NCBI GenBank assembly: GCA_028288395.1
Contig: JAQBNV010000501.1
Span: 1 to 15,664 of the forward strand
Origin: Adhaeribacter sp.
GTDB lineage: Bacteria > Bacteroidota > Bacteroidia > Cytophagales > Hymenobacteraceae
DNA: 15,664 nucleotides
Reading direction: 5' to 3'
How positions within the stretch are numbered: the stretch's first letter is position 1; every line of letters starts with the position of its first letter. Positions 6,417 through 13,698 of this stretch are shown piece after piece. Below the pieces are notes generated by a model. It was not told the origin of the DNA and did no database searches. It worked only from the letters and a program-made list of their open reading frames with translations. Both the position numbers and the translations under genes were made by a program.

Positions 6417-7337
6417 TTAGCGGCTCTGCTCCGGGTCCTGCTGAAATATTTTGCAGAGTAATTGGTACAACTCCGGGTGGTTCAGGTTTAGCTTTTCGGG
6501 ATTATCAAAAAAATATTCACTTACTACCGCCAGAAACTCGGCATTGTTCGTTAAACTGTAGGGGTTTATATCGGATTGGCCTTTCTTTATTTTTTTCACC
6601 TCAGCTTTGATTGCCTGCAGCCACGGAATGGCGTAGGTATGGGTCAAAAATATTTCCGGCAAGCCGTCTATGGCGCCATCAGCTTTGTCGAGTAGGTGCA
6701 CAAACTCGTGGATACCCACATTACCATTGTCCTGGTTCTGAAAACCGGCCAGCAGGCTGGGTTTGGACAAGAGCACGGTATTATTCATATACATGTTTCC
6801 TGCCATGCCGGCTATTGTCTGGGTATGCCCTTCGAAGCGCTCTGTCCTAAATTTATCGTCGAAAGAATTGGCGTAAATCAATACCTGTTTCAGGTTGGGG
6901 TACTCAAAAAACGGAAAGGCAAAAGTGGGAATAATGGCACTGGCGGCTACTAATAATTTAATCGTTTCGTCCAGATCAGTGTCAATGCCTTCGATGTTTT
7001 TCTCGGCCAGAAAAAACTGCACCCGCCGGTTAAATATTACTTTATCAGAGGGACTAAGCGCAGCATAGAATTCGACGTTCTTTTCCAGTAGCGGTTGCCA
7101 GGTTGCCGGTAATGCTACCTCCAGTAACTGCAGCCGCCGGTAATATTTTGCATTGTAGCGCCGATGCAGCACCAGAATGAGCAAAAGAGCAACGCCCGTT
7201 AGAATAGCGCCGGGTACCAGGTTGCCATAAAATGCCAGTACCCCACCCAATAGAAGCACGCCGGCAGCGTAAAGCAACGACTGGTTCCGGCTTTTATGCA
7301 CAAGCCGCCGGTAATAAGTTTTAAAATCAGCTTCCAT
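6417..7337 (-). CDS. mtfA: MtfA-like zinc metallopeptidase (M90), membrane-anchored
   Basis: A 306-residue protein. Two hydrophobic segments near residues 20-37 and 41-57 should anchor it in the inner membrane. The remainder matches the MtfA/DgsA anti-repressor peptidase family. The zinc site is HEFVH at 210-214 within GIHEFVHLLDKADG, and a downstream NNAEFLAVVSEYFFDNP block (264-280) provides the third zinc ligand in this family. The segment LVAASAIIPTFAFPFFEYPNL (129-149) is also characteristic. In enterobacteria MtfA binds the Mlc repressor and controls glucose PTS genes; that role is not established for Bacteroidota, and Mlc is not present here. The N-terminal membrane pair is absent from the E. 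coli protein but common in Bacteroidota versions (from memory). On the minus strand a T10 tract (6395-6386) follows the stop but has no clear stem before it. Confidence 0.88.
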   Translation of the reverse strand: MEADFKTYYRRLVHKSRNQSLLYAAGVLLLGGVLAFYGNLVPGAILTGVALLLILVLHRRYNAKYYRRLQLLEVALPATWQPLLEKNVEFYAALSPSDKVIFNRRVQFFLAEKNIEGIDTDLDETIKLLVAASAIIPTFAFPFFEYPNLKQVLIYANSFDDKFRTERFEGHTQTIAGMAGNMYMNNTVLLSKPSLLAGFQNQDNGNVGIHEFVHLLDKADGAIDGLPEIFLTHTYAIPWLQAIKAEVKKIKKGQSDINPYSLTNNAEFLAVVSEYFFDNPEKLNLNHPELYQLLCKIFQQDPEQSR

Positions 7338-7421
7338 TTTATTTGGGTAATATTTTTAAAGCTTTAACTTAATTTTTACAAAGGCGAATTTTTAAAGAGA
7401 ATAAATTTAAGGCGAGTACAG

Positions 7422-7438
7422 CTGGCGCGGAGTGCCAG
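7422..7438. repeat. 17-base palindromic hairpin, copy 2
   Basis: CTGGCGC-GGA-GTGCCAG differs from the copy at 3447-3463 by two bases, one in the loop and one in the stem. The stem change gives a G-U pair, so an RNA hairpin would still form. Confidence 0.45.
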
Positions 7439-7555
7439 ATATCTTAAACCCATTCATCGGTATGCATCTTTATACGTCCAGTAAATACCAACCTTGGATT
7501 ATTCAGGCACTTTAAGAAGTAGGGTGAAGTTGGTTTATATTTTCTAACTTCTTTA

Positions 7556-7732
7556 TTAAATTCTAACGTAAATAGAGGTAGCTTTCGCCAGCGTCTTTGC
7601 TAGTGATTCCTGTTTTCCAGCCGCTGGCTGCCGTAATTGTTTGAAATAATAACCTTGTAGGTATACTGGCCGGAAACCAGGAATAAAGGGCGTCCCGCCC
7701 GTGATAGCAAACGATGCATTTGCTCGTTGCAT
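7556..7732 (-). CDS. Possible 58-residue hypothetical ORF or gene remnant
   Basis: An ATG-initiated minus-strand frame (ATG at 7730-7732, TAA at 7556-7558) encodes 58 residues. It contains FAITGGTPFIPGFRPVYLQG and later QPAAGKQESLAKTLAKATSI. The peptide is basic and shows no signal peptide, membrane helix or known domain. A second minus-strand frame over 7600-7797 is also open, and a third ends in SKDAGESYLYLR. Several open frames on one strand suggest low constraint or a frameshifted remnant rather than a working gene. I do not recognise a family. Confidence 0.2.
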   Translation of the reverse strand: MQRANASFAITGGTPFIPGFRPVYLQGYYFKQLRQPAAGKQESLAKTLAKATSIYVRI

Positions 7733-7871
7733 ATAGCAATTCCGGAGCTAACTTTTTGGAGATGTAATATTGAAATTAACAAAGCCAGGCCTATCAAATT
7801 TAAAAATCAAAATCTTGGTCGTAAGGTGTTCCTTTTGATTGATGGTTTTAAATAAAGCTTTAATCCGGGTG

Positions 7872-8600
7872 CTATTTCTCTATTTCTAAAAGTTCCACAT
7901 CAAAAATCAGGGTTGCGCCTCCCGGAATATCCCGGCCGGCACCGGTATTGCCATAGGCCTGATCAGAAGGAATATAAAGACGCCATTTGCTACCGACGGG
8001 CATCAGTTGCAGCGCTTCCGTCCAGCCCGCGATAGCGCCGGTTACCGGTATGGAGAGAGGCTGCCCGCGCTTATGCGAAGAATCGAACTCCTTGCCACTA
8101 AGCAGTTGGCCCGTATAGTGCACCAATACCGTATTGGCCTGGGTGGGTTTGGCTCCCTGGCCGGACGTTAAGATCTCGTATTGTAGTCCACTGGCCGTTT
8201 CGGTTATGCCGGCTTTCTTTTTGTTTTGCAGGAGAAACAGACGGCCTTTTTCTTTTTCGGCGGATGCTTTTTTCGTAATGCCGGTACGGGCAAAACGTTC
8301 CATCACGGTATTGGCCGTAGGCATATCAAAAGCAGTTGGGCCATTTTTCAGGGTTTGCTCAATGGCTTTGTTTAACAAAGCGTAGTTAAGGTTTTCTATC
8401 CCCTGGGTTTTTAAAAACTGACCGGCCGAAAGGCCCATGGCATAGCTTAAGCTGTCGTTCAGGTTTTTGAATGAGGTTGCTGCCGGTGCCGCCGCTTTGG
8501 CAGTCGGCGTGGTTTTTTTGGCCGGAACGGGCTTTTTGGTTTGGGCCTGAACGGCCAGGCTGCCTAACAGCAGCCATAAAAGGAAGGATTTCTTAAGCAT
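7872..8600 (-). CDS. Exported FKBP-type peptidyl-prolyl cis-trans isomerase (FkpA/Mip-like)
   Basis: A 242-residue exported folding factor that isomerises prolyl peptide bonds, expected in the periplasm. Residues 1-20 form a signal peptide (KKSFLLWLLLGSLAVQAQ, cleavage after AQA or Gln20). Residues 21-43 are a Lys/Pro/Ala/Thr-rich linker. Residues 44-130 match the N-terminal dimerisation domain of Mip/FkpA (LNDSLSYAMGLSAGQFLK; helical up to LQNKKKAGI). The FKBP domain spans about 135-242: VLVHYTGQLLSGKEFDSS (158-175), IAGWTEALQLMPVGSKWRLYI (190-210), Ala-Tyr-Gly at 215-217, and GGATLIFDVELLEI at the end. The binding-pocket residues Tyr162, Phe172, Asp173, Trp193 and Tyr216 are all present, so it should be active. 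The lipobox Cys found in some relatives is absent, so it is soluble rather than a lipoprotein. The STAS-like gene lies 96 bases upstream on the same strand. Confidence 0.92.
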   Translation of the reverse strand: MLKKSFLLWLLLGSLAVQAQTKKPVPAKKTTPTAKAAAPAATSFKNLNDSLSYAMGLSAGQFLKTQGIENLNYALLNKAIEQTLKNGPTAFDMPTANTVMERFARTGITKKASAEKEKGRLFLLQNKKKAGITETASGLQYEILTSGQGAKPTQANTVLVHYTGQLLSGKEFDSSHKRGQPLSIPVTGAIAGWTEALQLMPVGSKWRLYIPSDQAYGNTGAGRDIPGGATLIFDVELLEIEK

Positions 8601-8696
8601 AATTAATTTACCTGATTATTGGTTTGGGATTTAACCCGGCGATGTGGAATTTAGTTCGGCCAGTAGTTGCCGGCAACCGGAATAAGGGCAGTATCA

Positions 8697-9095
8697 TTAT
8701 TTTGATTTAAGCCAATCCAGGGCCTGATCCATCTCGGGAAATGTTTTCATCTGGAACGTTCTAATAAATTGCGCCTGCATTGTTTTTGCCAGATTTTCCC
8801 GGTCGGTATTGCCGGTTTGCAAACGTGCCAGTTTCTGCAACCGGGTAGTTTCCAGTTCCTGCATAAATGCTGACATAATAGCGGCATAACGGTCGTTCTC
8901 TATTTGTACAATTCTTTTCCGGGAGTCCATGAGCAGCCGTTTTACATCGTAGTGCCGGATATACTTGGCAATGGTATTTAGCGCCTCCTGTACCTCCATG
9001 GCATAAAACTCGTAGCTCGCCGATAAATCAGCAGTTAAAATATCAGTGGCGGGCGCATACTCGAGCCGGATAAGCGGGCTGTTATATAGAATCAT
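8697..9095 (-). CDS. STAS/SpoIIAA-like cytosolic protein
   Basis: A 132-residue protein. The layout fits the SpoIIAA-like/STAS proteins common in Bacteroidota: an opening strand RLEYAPATDILTADLSAS, a helix FYAMEVQEALNTIAKYIRHY, a strand-turn VKRLLMDSRKR, and a C-terminal region RTFQMKTFPEMDQALDWLKS that matches the usual 'F.d.deAl.WL' ending. It has no signal peptide or membrane segment. STAS proteins act as small regulatory or anchoring modules; the partner is unknown here. I chose the ATG at 9093-9095; a longer version would need a TTG at 9134 and adds 13 residues not typical of the family. A candidate promoter overlapping an 11-bp inverted repeat lies about 100 bases upstream. Confidence 0.65.
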   Translation of the reverse strand: MILYNSPLIRLEYAPATDILTADLSASYEFYAMEVQEALNTIAKYIRHYDVKRLLMDSRKRIVQIENDRYAAIMSAFMQELETTRLQKLARLQTGNTDRENLAKTMQAQFIRTFQMKTFPEMDQALDWLKSK

Positions 9096-9202
9096 AGAGG
9101 TAATTAGTACCCGCAAAAGTATACTTTTTACCAATACGTGGCAAGCCTGAGGTTGCTAAAAATAGTAATATTTAAATATCAGCGTGCTCCCAATAGGTAT
9201 AG

Positions 9203-9210
9203 CAAAGTTA
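9203..9210 (-). promoter_or_regulatory. Candidate -7 box of the STAS-like gene
   Basis: On the minus strand TAACTTTG matches TAnnTTTG exactly and would start transcription near 9197, leaving about 100 bases of leader. No -33 TTTG is present at the right distance; that interval is filled by the inverted repeat at 9208-9237, whose right arm ends in the TAA of this box. Confidence 0.35.
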
Positions 9211-9237
9211 CGCCGGGCGATCAGTTGCCCGGCGTAA
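9208..9237. repeat. 11-bp perfect inverted repeat (operator or terminator)
   Basis: TTACGCCGGGC and GCCCGGCGTAA flank an eight-base loop (9219-9226). No T tract follows on either strand, which argues against a simple terminator. Its inner position against the TAACTTTG box suggests a repressor site, but a transcript hairpin is equally possible. Confidence 0.5.
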
Positions 9238-9399
9238 TTCTTAAGAAGAAAAGCCCTAATATATAGCTGTCCGATTTTCCTGACGGAGATAAATATTATG
9301 TACATCGGCTTTAACCGAAAAACAGTTGAGGCCGGTCGGTGAATTTATTTACCTGCTATTCAGGCAAATACTTTTTTTGTTTTTGGTTAATTCCCCGGA

Positions 9400-9429
9400 G
9401 CCTGGCACATTGGATGCAATGTGCCAGGC
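9400..9429 (-). terminator. Strong 13-bp hairpin after the DUF6265-like gene
   Basis: GCCTGGCACATTG (9400-9412) and CAATGTGCCAGGC (9417-9429) pair perfectly around a four-base loop, starting 42 bases past the stop of the minus-strand gene at 9472. It is the best terminator candidate for that gene, but TCCGGGGAATT rather than a T tract follows on the minus strand. It may instead stabilise the 3' end of the message. Confidence 0.55.
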
Positions 9430-9471
9430 AACAAAACTTCTTTATAAACTAATAGGATACGGGCCTGGGCA

Positions 9472-9999
9472 TTATTTTATCCGGTCGAATACAAATAAGT
9501 CTTTAAACACCCATTTGTTATCCTGCAGGTTGCCGCGGGAGATAACAAACTGATTTGCGGAGCGTTTTTCGTAGAGAATGCGTAAGGCTTCGCCCTCTTT
9601 TTGGAAGATAGCCCGACCGGCGCTGGCCTCTACAAAATTATAACGGTCTTGTTTATCTTTTTCTTCCTGGCCAATCAGGCCTGGCTTAAAATGTTTTACC
9701 AGTGAAACCAAGCCTTGGGCGCTTTGCTCGTAGGCCAATATTTCGTACATGCTAACTTTTCCATCTTTCATCATGCGCATCATGCCCACCATATTGTCCC
9801 CGTCAGCTGCCATCCACATGCCTTCAACGGCCCGGCCATCGTTGGTCGCCTTCCAGTGCCCCTCTATAAAACTAATACTCGCCAACGTGCCGCCTTTGGG
9901 TGAGGTTTGCGCAGTAGCTGGCAAAGTAAGGAGGGCACTGATAAAGAACATAAAGCAAAAATAAAGCCGCTGGGCAACAAAAGAATTCATGTGGTGCAT
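9472..9999 (-). CDS. Secreted DUF6265-like protein
   Basis: About 175 residues. Near the N-terminus, a signal peptide runs through YFCFMFFISALLTLPATAQ, so the mature protein should be periplasmic or secreted. The mature part matches the DUF6265 pattern: ISFIEGHWKA, then VEGMWMAADGDNMVGMMRMM, GKVSMYEILAYEQ, LVSLVKHFKPGL, and a late block GRAIFQKEGEALRILYE. Such proteins are predicted beta-barrel (lipocalin/calycin-like) and have no established function. I chose the ATG at 9997-9999; another ATG three codons later (9988-9990) is equally good, and a longer reading starts at a TTG and spoils the signal peptide. It lies 109 bases downstream of the oxidoreductase stop on the same strand, with a separate AT-rich leader that contains a 14-bp palindrome. 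Confidence 0.75.
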   Translation of the reverse strand: MHHMNSFVAQRLYFCFMFFISALLTLPATAQTSPKGGTLASISFIEGHWKATNDGRAVEGMWMAADGDNMVGMMRMMKDGKVSMYEILAYEQSAQGLVSLVKHFKPGLIGQEEKDKQDRYNFVEASAGRAIFQKEGEALRILYEKRSANQFVISRGNLQDNKWVFKDLFVFDRIK

Positions 10000-10080
10000 G
10001 TTTATAAGGTTAAATAATTTATGATAAAACCAATGTTTGTATCTACGACAAGCCAATATAAAAAAAATAGTATGATCCAG

Positions 10081-10094
10081 GCAAATTAATTTGC
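10081..10094. promoter_or_regulatory. Perfect 14-bp palindrome upstream of the DUF6265-like gene
   Basis: GCAAATTAATTTGC is a perfect palindrome that starts 82 bases upstream of the chosen start codon. Perfect AT-rich dyads of this size often bind dimeric regulators. The AT content makes chance more likely, so this is only a candidate. Confidence 0.25.
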
Positions 10095-10108
10095 TGCCGG
10101 GCTCATTT

Positions 10109-11209
10109 TTATAGCTTAACGCGCTGCCCGGTAGCGGCAGCTTTATAAATGCCTTCTACCACCCGGATATCTCTAAGGCCTTCTTCGCCGGGTACCAGCA
10201 GCGGTTTATTTTGCATAATAGCCCGGGCATCATCGTCCATTTGTTTGGCTTGCTGCCAGGGCACTTCGTAGGGATGGTTTATGACGCCTAACGGACTGCT
10301 TCCCTTTACGCCGGCATAAGCTTGGTAGGGCGCTATTTTAATTTCGCCTTTCTGGCAGGTAATATCCAGATAATTAATATTTTCGCCAAAACTGGTCTTA
10401 ATCTCGCCCCGCACACCGCCGGGAAACTCCAGCGTAGCTACGGTTGTCTCGTCGAGGCCATTCTGGTAAATCTCTGGCCGGGTAGTAGAGGTTTTGGCAG
10501 ATATTATTGCAATTGGCTCCATGGCCGTCCCCATACGGGCTCCTTGTATCGCATAAACGCCCATATCGTACAGAACCCCGCCACCCATTTCTTTCTTCTG
10601 TTTCCAATGGTTGGTGCGGCTTTCGCGGTAGCCGGCACCGCAGCTTACCCCCTGCACGTTGCCCAGCAGTTTCTTCTGCACAATGCGGCGGTATTCCTGG
10701 GTATTGGGGTCGTGTTGGAGGCGGTAGCCAATGGCCAGCGTTTTTTTGTTTTTACGACAGGCATCAATCATGGCCTGGCACTCCTGCACCGTTATGGCCA
10801 TGGGTTTTTCGCACCAAACGTGTTTGCCCGCATTGGCCGCGCGCACCACATACTCCCGGTGCATCGAAGGCGGCAGCACCACGTAGATTACATCAATATC
10901 CGGGTTATTCGAAATTTGGTCGAAGTTCTGGTAATTGTAGATGTTCTTATCCGGAATATTATACTTTTTTTTCCATGTTTCGGCTTTGGCCGGGGTACCG
11001 GTTACAATACCGGCAAGGTAGCAGTTTTTGGTTTGCTGCAGGGCCGGGGCCAGTAAGTCGGTGCTGTAATAGCCCAGCCCTACTAAGGCCACGCCCAAGC
11101 GGTTTTTTTGTGGATTAGTAACAGCCAGTAAAGTGTGCGGCGAAAACAAAGCGGTGGCACTGCCCAAGGCTAAGGTTTTAAGAATATCGCGACGAGATGT
11201 TGTATGCAT
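10109..11209 (-). CDS. Tat-exported Gfo/Idh/MocA-family oxidoreductase
   Basis: A 366-residue NAD(P)-dependent sugar or polyol oxidoreductase. The N-terminus SRRDILKTLALGSATALF is a twin-arginine signal with an Ala-rich hydrophobic core and probable cleavage near residue 29, so it is exported folded with bound cofactor, as in glucose-fructose oxidoreductase. The Rossmann fold begins at LGVALVGLGYYS (38-49). PDIDVIYVVLPPSMH (103-117) and GKHVWCEKPMA (128-138) follow, with the family Glu-Lys-Pro at 134-136, where the lysine contacts substrate. The C-terminal substrate domain carries GGGVLYDMGVYAIQ (209-222), with the Asp215 and Tyr219 region forming the active site. Length suits a GFOR-like protein. 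The substrate cannot be deduced. Upstream, 11210-11678 contains no clear promoter. Confidence 0.93.
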   Translation of the reverse strand: MHTTSRRDILKTLALGSATALFSPHTLLAVTNPQKNRLGVALVGLGYYSTDLLAPALQQTKNCYLAGIVTGTPAKAETWKKKYNIPDKNIYNYQNFDQISNNPDIDVIYVVLPPSMHREYVVRAANAGKHVWCEKPMAITVQECQAMIDACRKNKKTLAIGYRLQHDPNTQEYRRIVQKKLLGNVQGVSCGAGYRESRTNHWKQKKEMGGGVLYDMGVYAIQGARMGTAMEPIAIISAKTSTTRPEIYQNGLDETTVATLEFPGGVRGEIKTSFGENINYLDITCQKGEIKIAPYQAYAGVKGSSPLGVINHPYEVPWQQAKQMDDDARAIMQNKPLLVPGEEGLRDIRVVEGIYKAAATGQRVKL

Positions 11210-11678
11210 AGTTGCCGGGTTTAGGTGTTAACAAGCAGTTTAGAAACTAATTAACCTTTAAGAAACATTACTGAACTTGCTGCAGAACTAATTAGTGGGA
11301 GTAATTTAAATAATTTTATTTTGTTTCGCTTGAAAAGGAGCCATATAAATCCGCAAAAAAATAATTTGCGCTTCGTTCCAGCAGCCTTCCAGCAGAAAGA
11401 GAGTTTTTTATTGCACCGAAATTTATTATGATGAGGCCACTCACCCGGGATGAATATTTGCCAGCCGCGGCTTGTATAGTCCTGATTGTAACGAATATTT
11501 ACCTTATCTAAGTCTTTCAAAAGTAAACCAGAGGAAATGGGTAAGTAATTTCTTTTTATTATAGTTATAGAGCTATAATGATTTTAATATATTGTCACTT
11601 ACTTATTCTTCCGTATTGGCTGTATTTATATAAGAATTACATTTATATAGTTAGGTCTTATTTTTAAATTAAATATGA
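11210..11678. other. Divergent spacer with ambiguous open frames
   Basis: A 469-base region between the oxidoreductase and the TIKI-like lipoprotein. On the minus strand the interval 11251-11520 is open from a TTG for 89 codons, and a second frame is open over much of the same stretch, ending FFADLYGSFSSETK. Neither gives a recognisable domain, so I leave the stretch as possible remnant sequence. The part nearest 11679 is very AT-rich and should contain the lipoprotein promoter; I found no TAnnTTTG there. Confidence 0.4.
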
Positions 11679-13259
11679 ATGTATAAGAAGTATACTCTAT
11701 TTATCTGGATGCTGCTACTCGTGGCTTGTTCTCAACGGGTTCACAAAGAATTTGTAGTCAACAAGTACGTAGAAAACTATAACCTCCACATCGTTAATGA
11801 TTCTCTGCAGCTGTACTTAAAAACGCCGGCAGACATCAAGCACATTACCGATAAAAAAGAGCTTTCTAAATTAATTAAGCATAAAGAAAGAACTTATAGA
11901 AATGTATTACTCTACGGGAAAGCCGCTATGGATCCTTTTTACGAATATTTTTTGATTTTAGATAATCCAGCAGAATCAAGTATATCCTTCGGAGAGAACA
12001 GCATTGTATTAGACACCATAATATCAAATCATAGAGTCAGCCTGATTGGTAAAAGCCTGGATAAAGACACCATACCTTTTCAAAAAGACATAAAAAGTAT
12101 TTTCAGAAGTATCCGCATAGGTCCTCATTATCGCAAGGATATATCTACTGTTTCGGACATTGTTTCCAATTTTTATAACTCCAACCGGTTTATCCATGCT
12201 TATGAAGAAATTAAAAATTTCCCCGCTTATGATAAGCAAGAAGCATGGGTTAAATTACAAATGCAGCTGACTTTTGCTTCTTTTCTAGAAAACCAGAATG
12301 AATATGACGAATTAATCAAAAAGTTTGAACCAGAGGGTGAACAGGATTCCATAAGTCAAATCATAAAGCAAAATTTAATTTCAGAAGCTAAGGTTTATGA
12401 AAGAATAATAGCCGAAGCAAAACAGACAAACTTAGTAATGGTCAATGAAAATCATTTCATGCCACAACATAGAATATTTGTCTACAACCTACTTTCTGAA
12501 CTTAGAGCTGATGGGTATAAGTATTTTGCTTTAGAAGCCCTTAATGGTAAACAAGACAGCCTCTTAAATCTTAAGGGAGGGTTCCCGACGCTTGAAACCG
12601 GCTTTTACACCAGGGAGCAGCATTATGGAAAGTTATTAAGGCATGCTAAAAAGTTAGGTTTTGAATTTGTAGCTTATGAAAGTGATGACTCAATGGAGCG
12701 GGAAATGGGGCAGGCGCAGAATCTTTACCGGAAAACTTTTGGGATAGATAAAACTGCTAAAGTCGTACTCATAGGTGGTATCGACCATGTTTTAGAACAG
12801 CCAACAGCAAAAGGCAAAAAATGGTTGGGGGCAGTTCTGAATGAAAAATACAATATCAATCCCTTAACTATAAGCCAGACGCATTTAAATAGTTATAGAA
12901 GATTCTCCAAAGACAAAATATCTTTGGTAGAAGGGAGACATTTTAAAGATAGGCTTCAACGTGTAGATTTTCACTTGTTAAACAATATTTCCAGGAGTAA
13001 TTTAAATAGTCAAAAGGCAAACTTTACCTATAAAAATCAGCATTCGTTTCCGGTACAGCTAACTTTATTTTTAGGTACAGAAATAGAACATGAGAACTAT
13101 TACCTTAACAATATACCTTATCATGCTATTTACCTTAAACCTCATGAGAAAGTAGCGTTGAAGTTGCCGGAGGAATCATTTTATTTGTACCTGTTTGATG
13201 CGAAGGGGAAGAAAGTAGAAAATAAAGTGATACAAGTTGTAAGCAAGATAAATAGGTGA
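11679..13259 (+). CDS. Lipoprotein with C-terminal TIKI/ChaN/EreA-like domain
   Basis: A 526-residue predicted lipoprotein: signal peptide with lipobox LLVAC (Cys17). Residues 20-235 are not recognisable, rich in Lys, Asn, Ile and Tyr. Residues about 240-405 show the three spaced motifs of the TIKI superfamily (TraB, ChaN, EreA, PrgY): VMVNENHFMPQHR (253-265; Glu257 and His259, where Gly usually precedes Glu), YFALEAL (282-288) and VVLIGGIDHV (362-371; GxxH-type end). The region between contains YTREQHYGKLLRHAKKLGFEFVAYE, as in EreA-like proteins. Members are metal- or heme-dependent hydrolases or heme-binding proteins. The tail (about 440-526) is beta-rich. Codons are strongly A/T-ending compared with the flanking genes, suggesting a different history. 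The first ATG at 11675 runs into a stop after three codons; the ATG at 11679 starts the long frame. It appears to be monocistronic. Confidence 0.65.
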   Translation: MYKKYTLFIWMLLLVACSQRVHKEFVVNKYVENYNLHIVNDSLQLYLKTPADIKHITDKKELSKLIKHKERTYRNVLLYGKAAMDPFYEYFLILDNPAESSISFGENSIVLDTIISNHRVSLIGKSLDKDTIPFQKDIKSIFRSIRIGPHYRKDISTVSDIVSNFYNSNRFIHAYEEIKNFPAYDKQEAWVKLQMQLTFASFLENQNEYDELIKKFEPEGEQDSISQIIKQNLISEAKVYERIIAEAKQTNLVMVNENHFMPQHRIFVYNLLSELRADGYKYFALEALNGKQDSLLNLKGGFPTLETGFYTREQHYGKLLRHAKKLGFEFVAYESDDSMEREMGQAQNLYRKTFGIDKTAKVVLIGGIDHVLEQPTAKGKKWLGAVLNEKYNINPLTISQTHLNSYRRFSKDKISLVEGRHFKDRLQRVDFHLLNNISRSNLNSQKANFTYKNQHSFPVQLTLFLGTEIEHENYYLNNIPYHAIYLKPHEKVALKLPEESFYLYLFDAKGKKVENKVIQVVSKINR

Positions 13260-13473
13260 AATGGGTTTAGGTCTTAAAAATTATAACTTAATAAGGCCTT
13301 TATAGCAGCCAGGGAAATTGATAATTTTAAATGATTACTTTTCGATTATGGACTTCATGGACCGACAAATTAATCAAGTAAGAATTCCGTCCGCCCCAAA
13401 GCCCGCGTTGCGGTATACTAAAAACAGCAAAAGTAAAAAGGCGTATCTTTATTAGAATTTAGGAAATTTTAAA

Positions 13474-13698
13474 ATGGCAACACCAATCCAATTTATAATC
13501 GACCATGAGGGAAACAAGAAGTCAGTAATTGTTCCTTTTGAGCAATGGCAAGCGTTGAACCGGCGATATGAGAAGCTAAACAACAAGGTTCAGATACTGA
13601 CTGGCATTCAAGAAGCGATGAAAGAAGTTGATTATGCCCGCAAAACAGGTAGGAAGCTGCAATCCCTAACCGATTTTCTAAATGAAAGTAGAGATTAG
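13474..13698 (+). CDS. Type II antitoxin, RelB/Phd-like
   Basis: A 74-residue antitoxin of the kind common in Bacteroidota. The start MATPIQFIIDHEGNKKSVIV followed by PFEQWQALNRRYEKL matches the Phd/YefM-like N-terminal DNA-binding fold, which also autoregulates the operon. The second half is a charged helix (EAMKEVDYARKTG, then LQSLTDFLNES), the part that normally wraps and neutralises the toxin. Upstream (13260-13473) there is AT-rich sequence; TATCTTTA at 13444-13451 resembles a -7 box but lacks a matching -33. The toxin ATG lies inside the last codons (17-base overlap), which is normal coupling. The frame is intact even though the toxin downstream is broken, so this is an orphan antitoxin. 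The family call rests on similarity by eye. Confidence 0.82.
   Translation: MATPIQFIIDHEGNKKSVIVPFEQWQALNRRYEKLNNKVQILTGIQEAMKEVDYARKTGRKLQSLTDFLNESRD

Larger units (their letters stand above)
7338..7871. other. Long spacer, mostly without assignable content
   Basis: A 534-base stretch between two minus-strand genes. It contains the second palindrome copy (7422-7438) and, from about 7556 to 7800, minus-strand sequence open in more than one frame and richer in GC than its surroundings. The latter may be a decayed gene or an intergenic repeat. The stretch next to mtfA should hold the mtfA promoter; no convincing -7/-33 pair was found. No FKBP terminator with a clear stem and T tract was seen either. 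Confidence 0.45.

Noticed and set aside
9096..9134. TTG start giving a 145-residue STAS-like protein
   Set aside because: The ATG at 9095 fits the family N-terminus; the extra 13 residues do not.
10000..10056. TTG start extending the DUF6265-like protein by 19 residues
   Set aside because: It would bury the signal peptide behind a basic leader; ATG codons at 9999 or 9990 place it correctly.
10322..11118. Long plus-strand open frames (203-244 residues) opposite the oxidoreductase gene
   Set aside because: They are antisense shadows of a strongly conserved Gfo/Idh/MocA gene and have no domain of their own.
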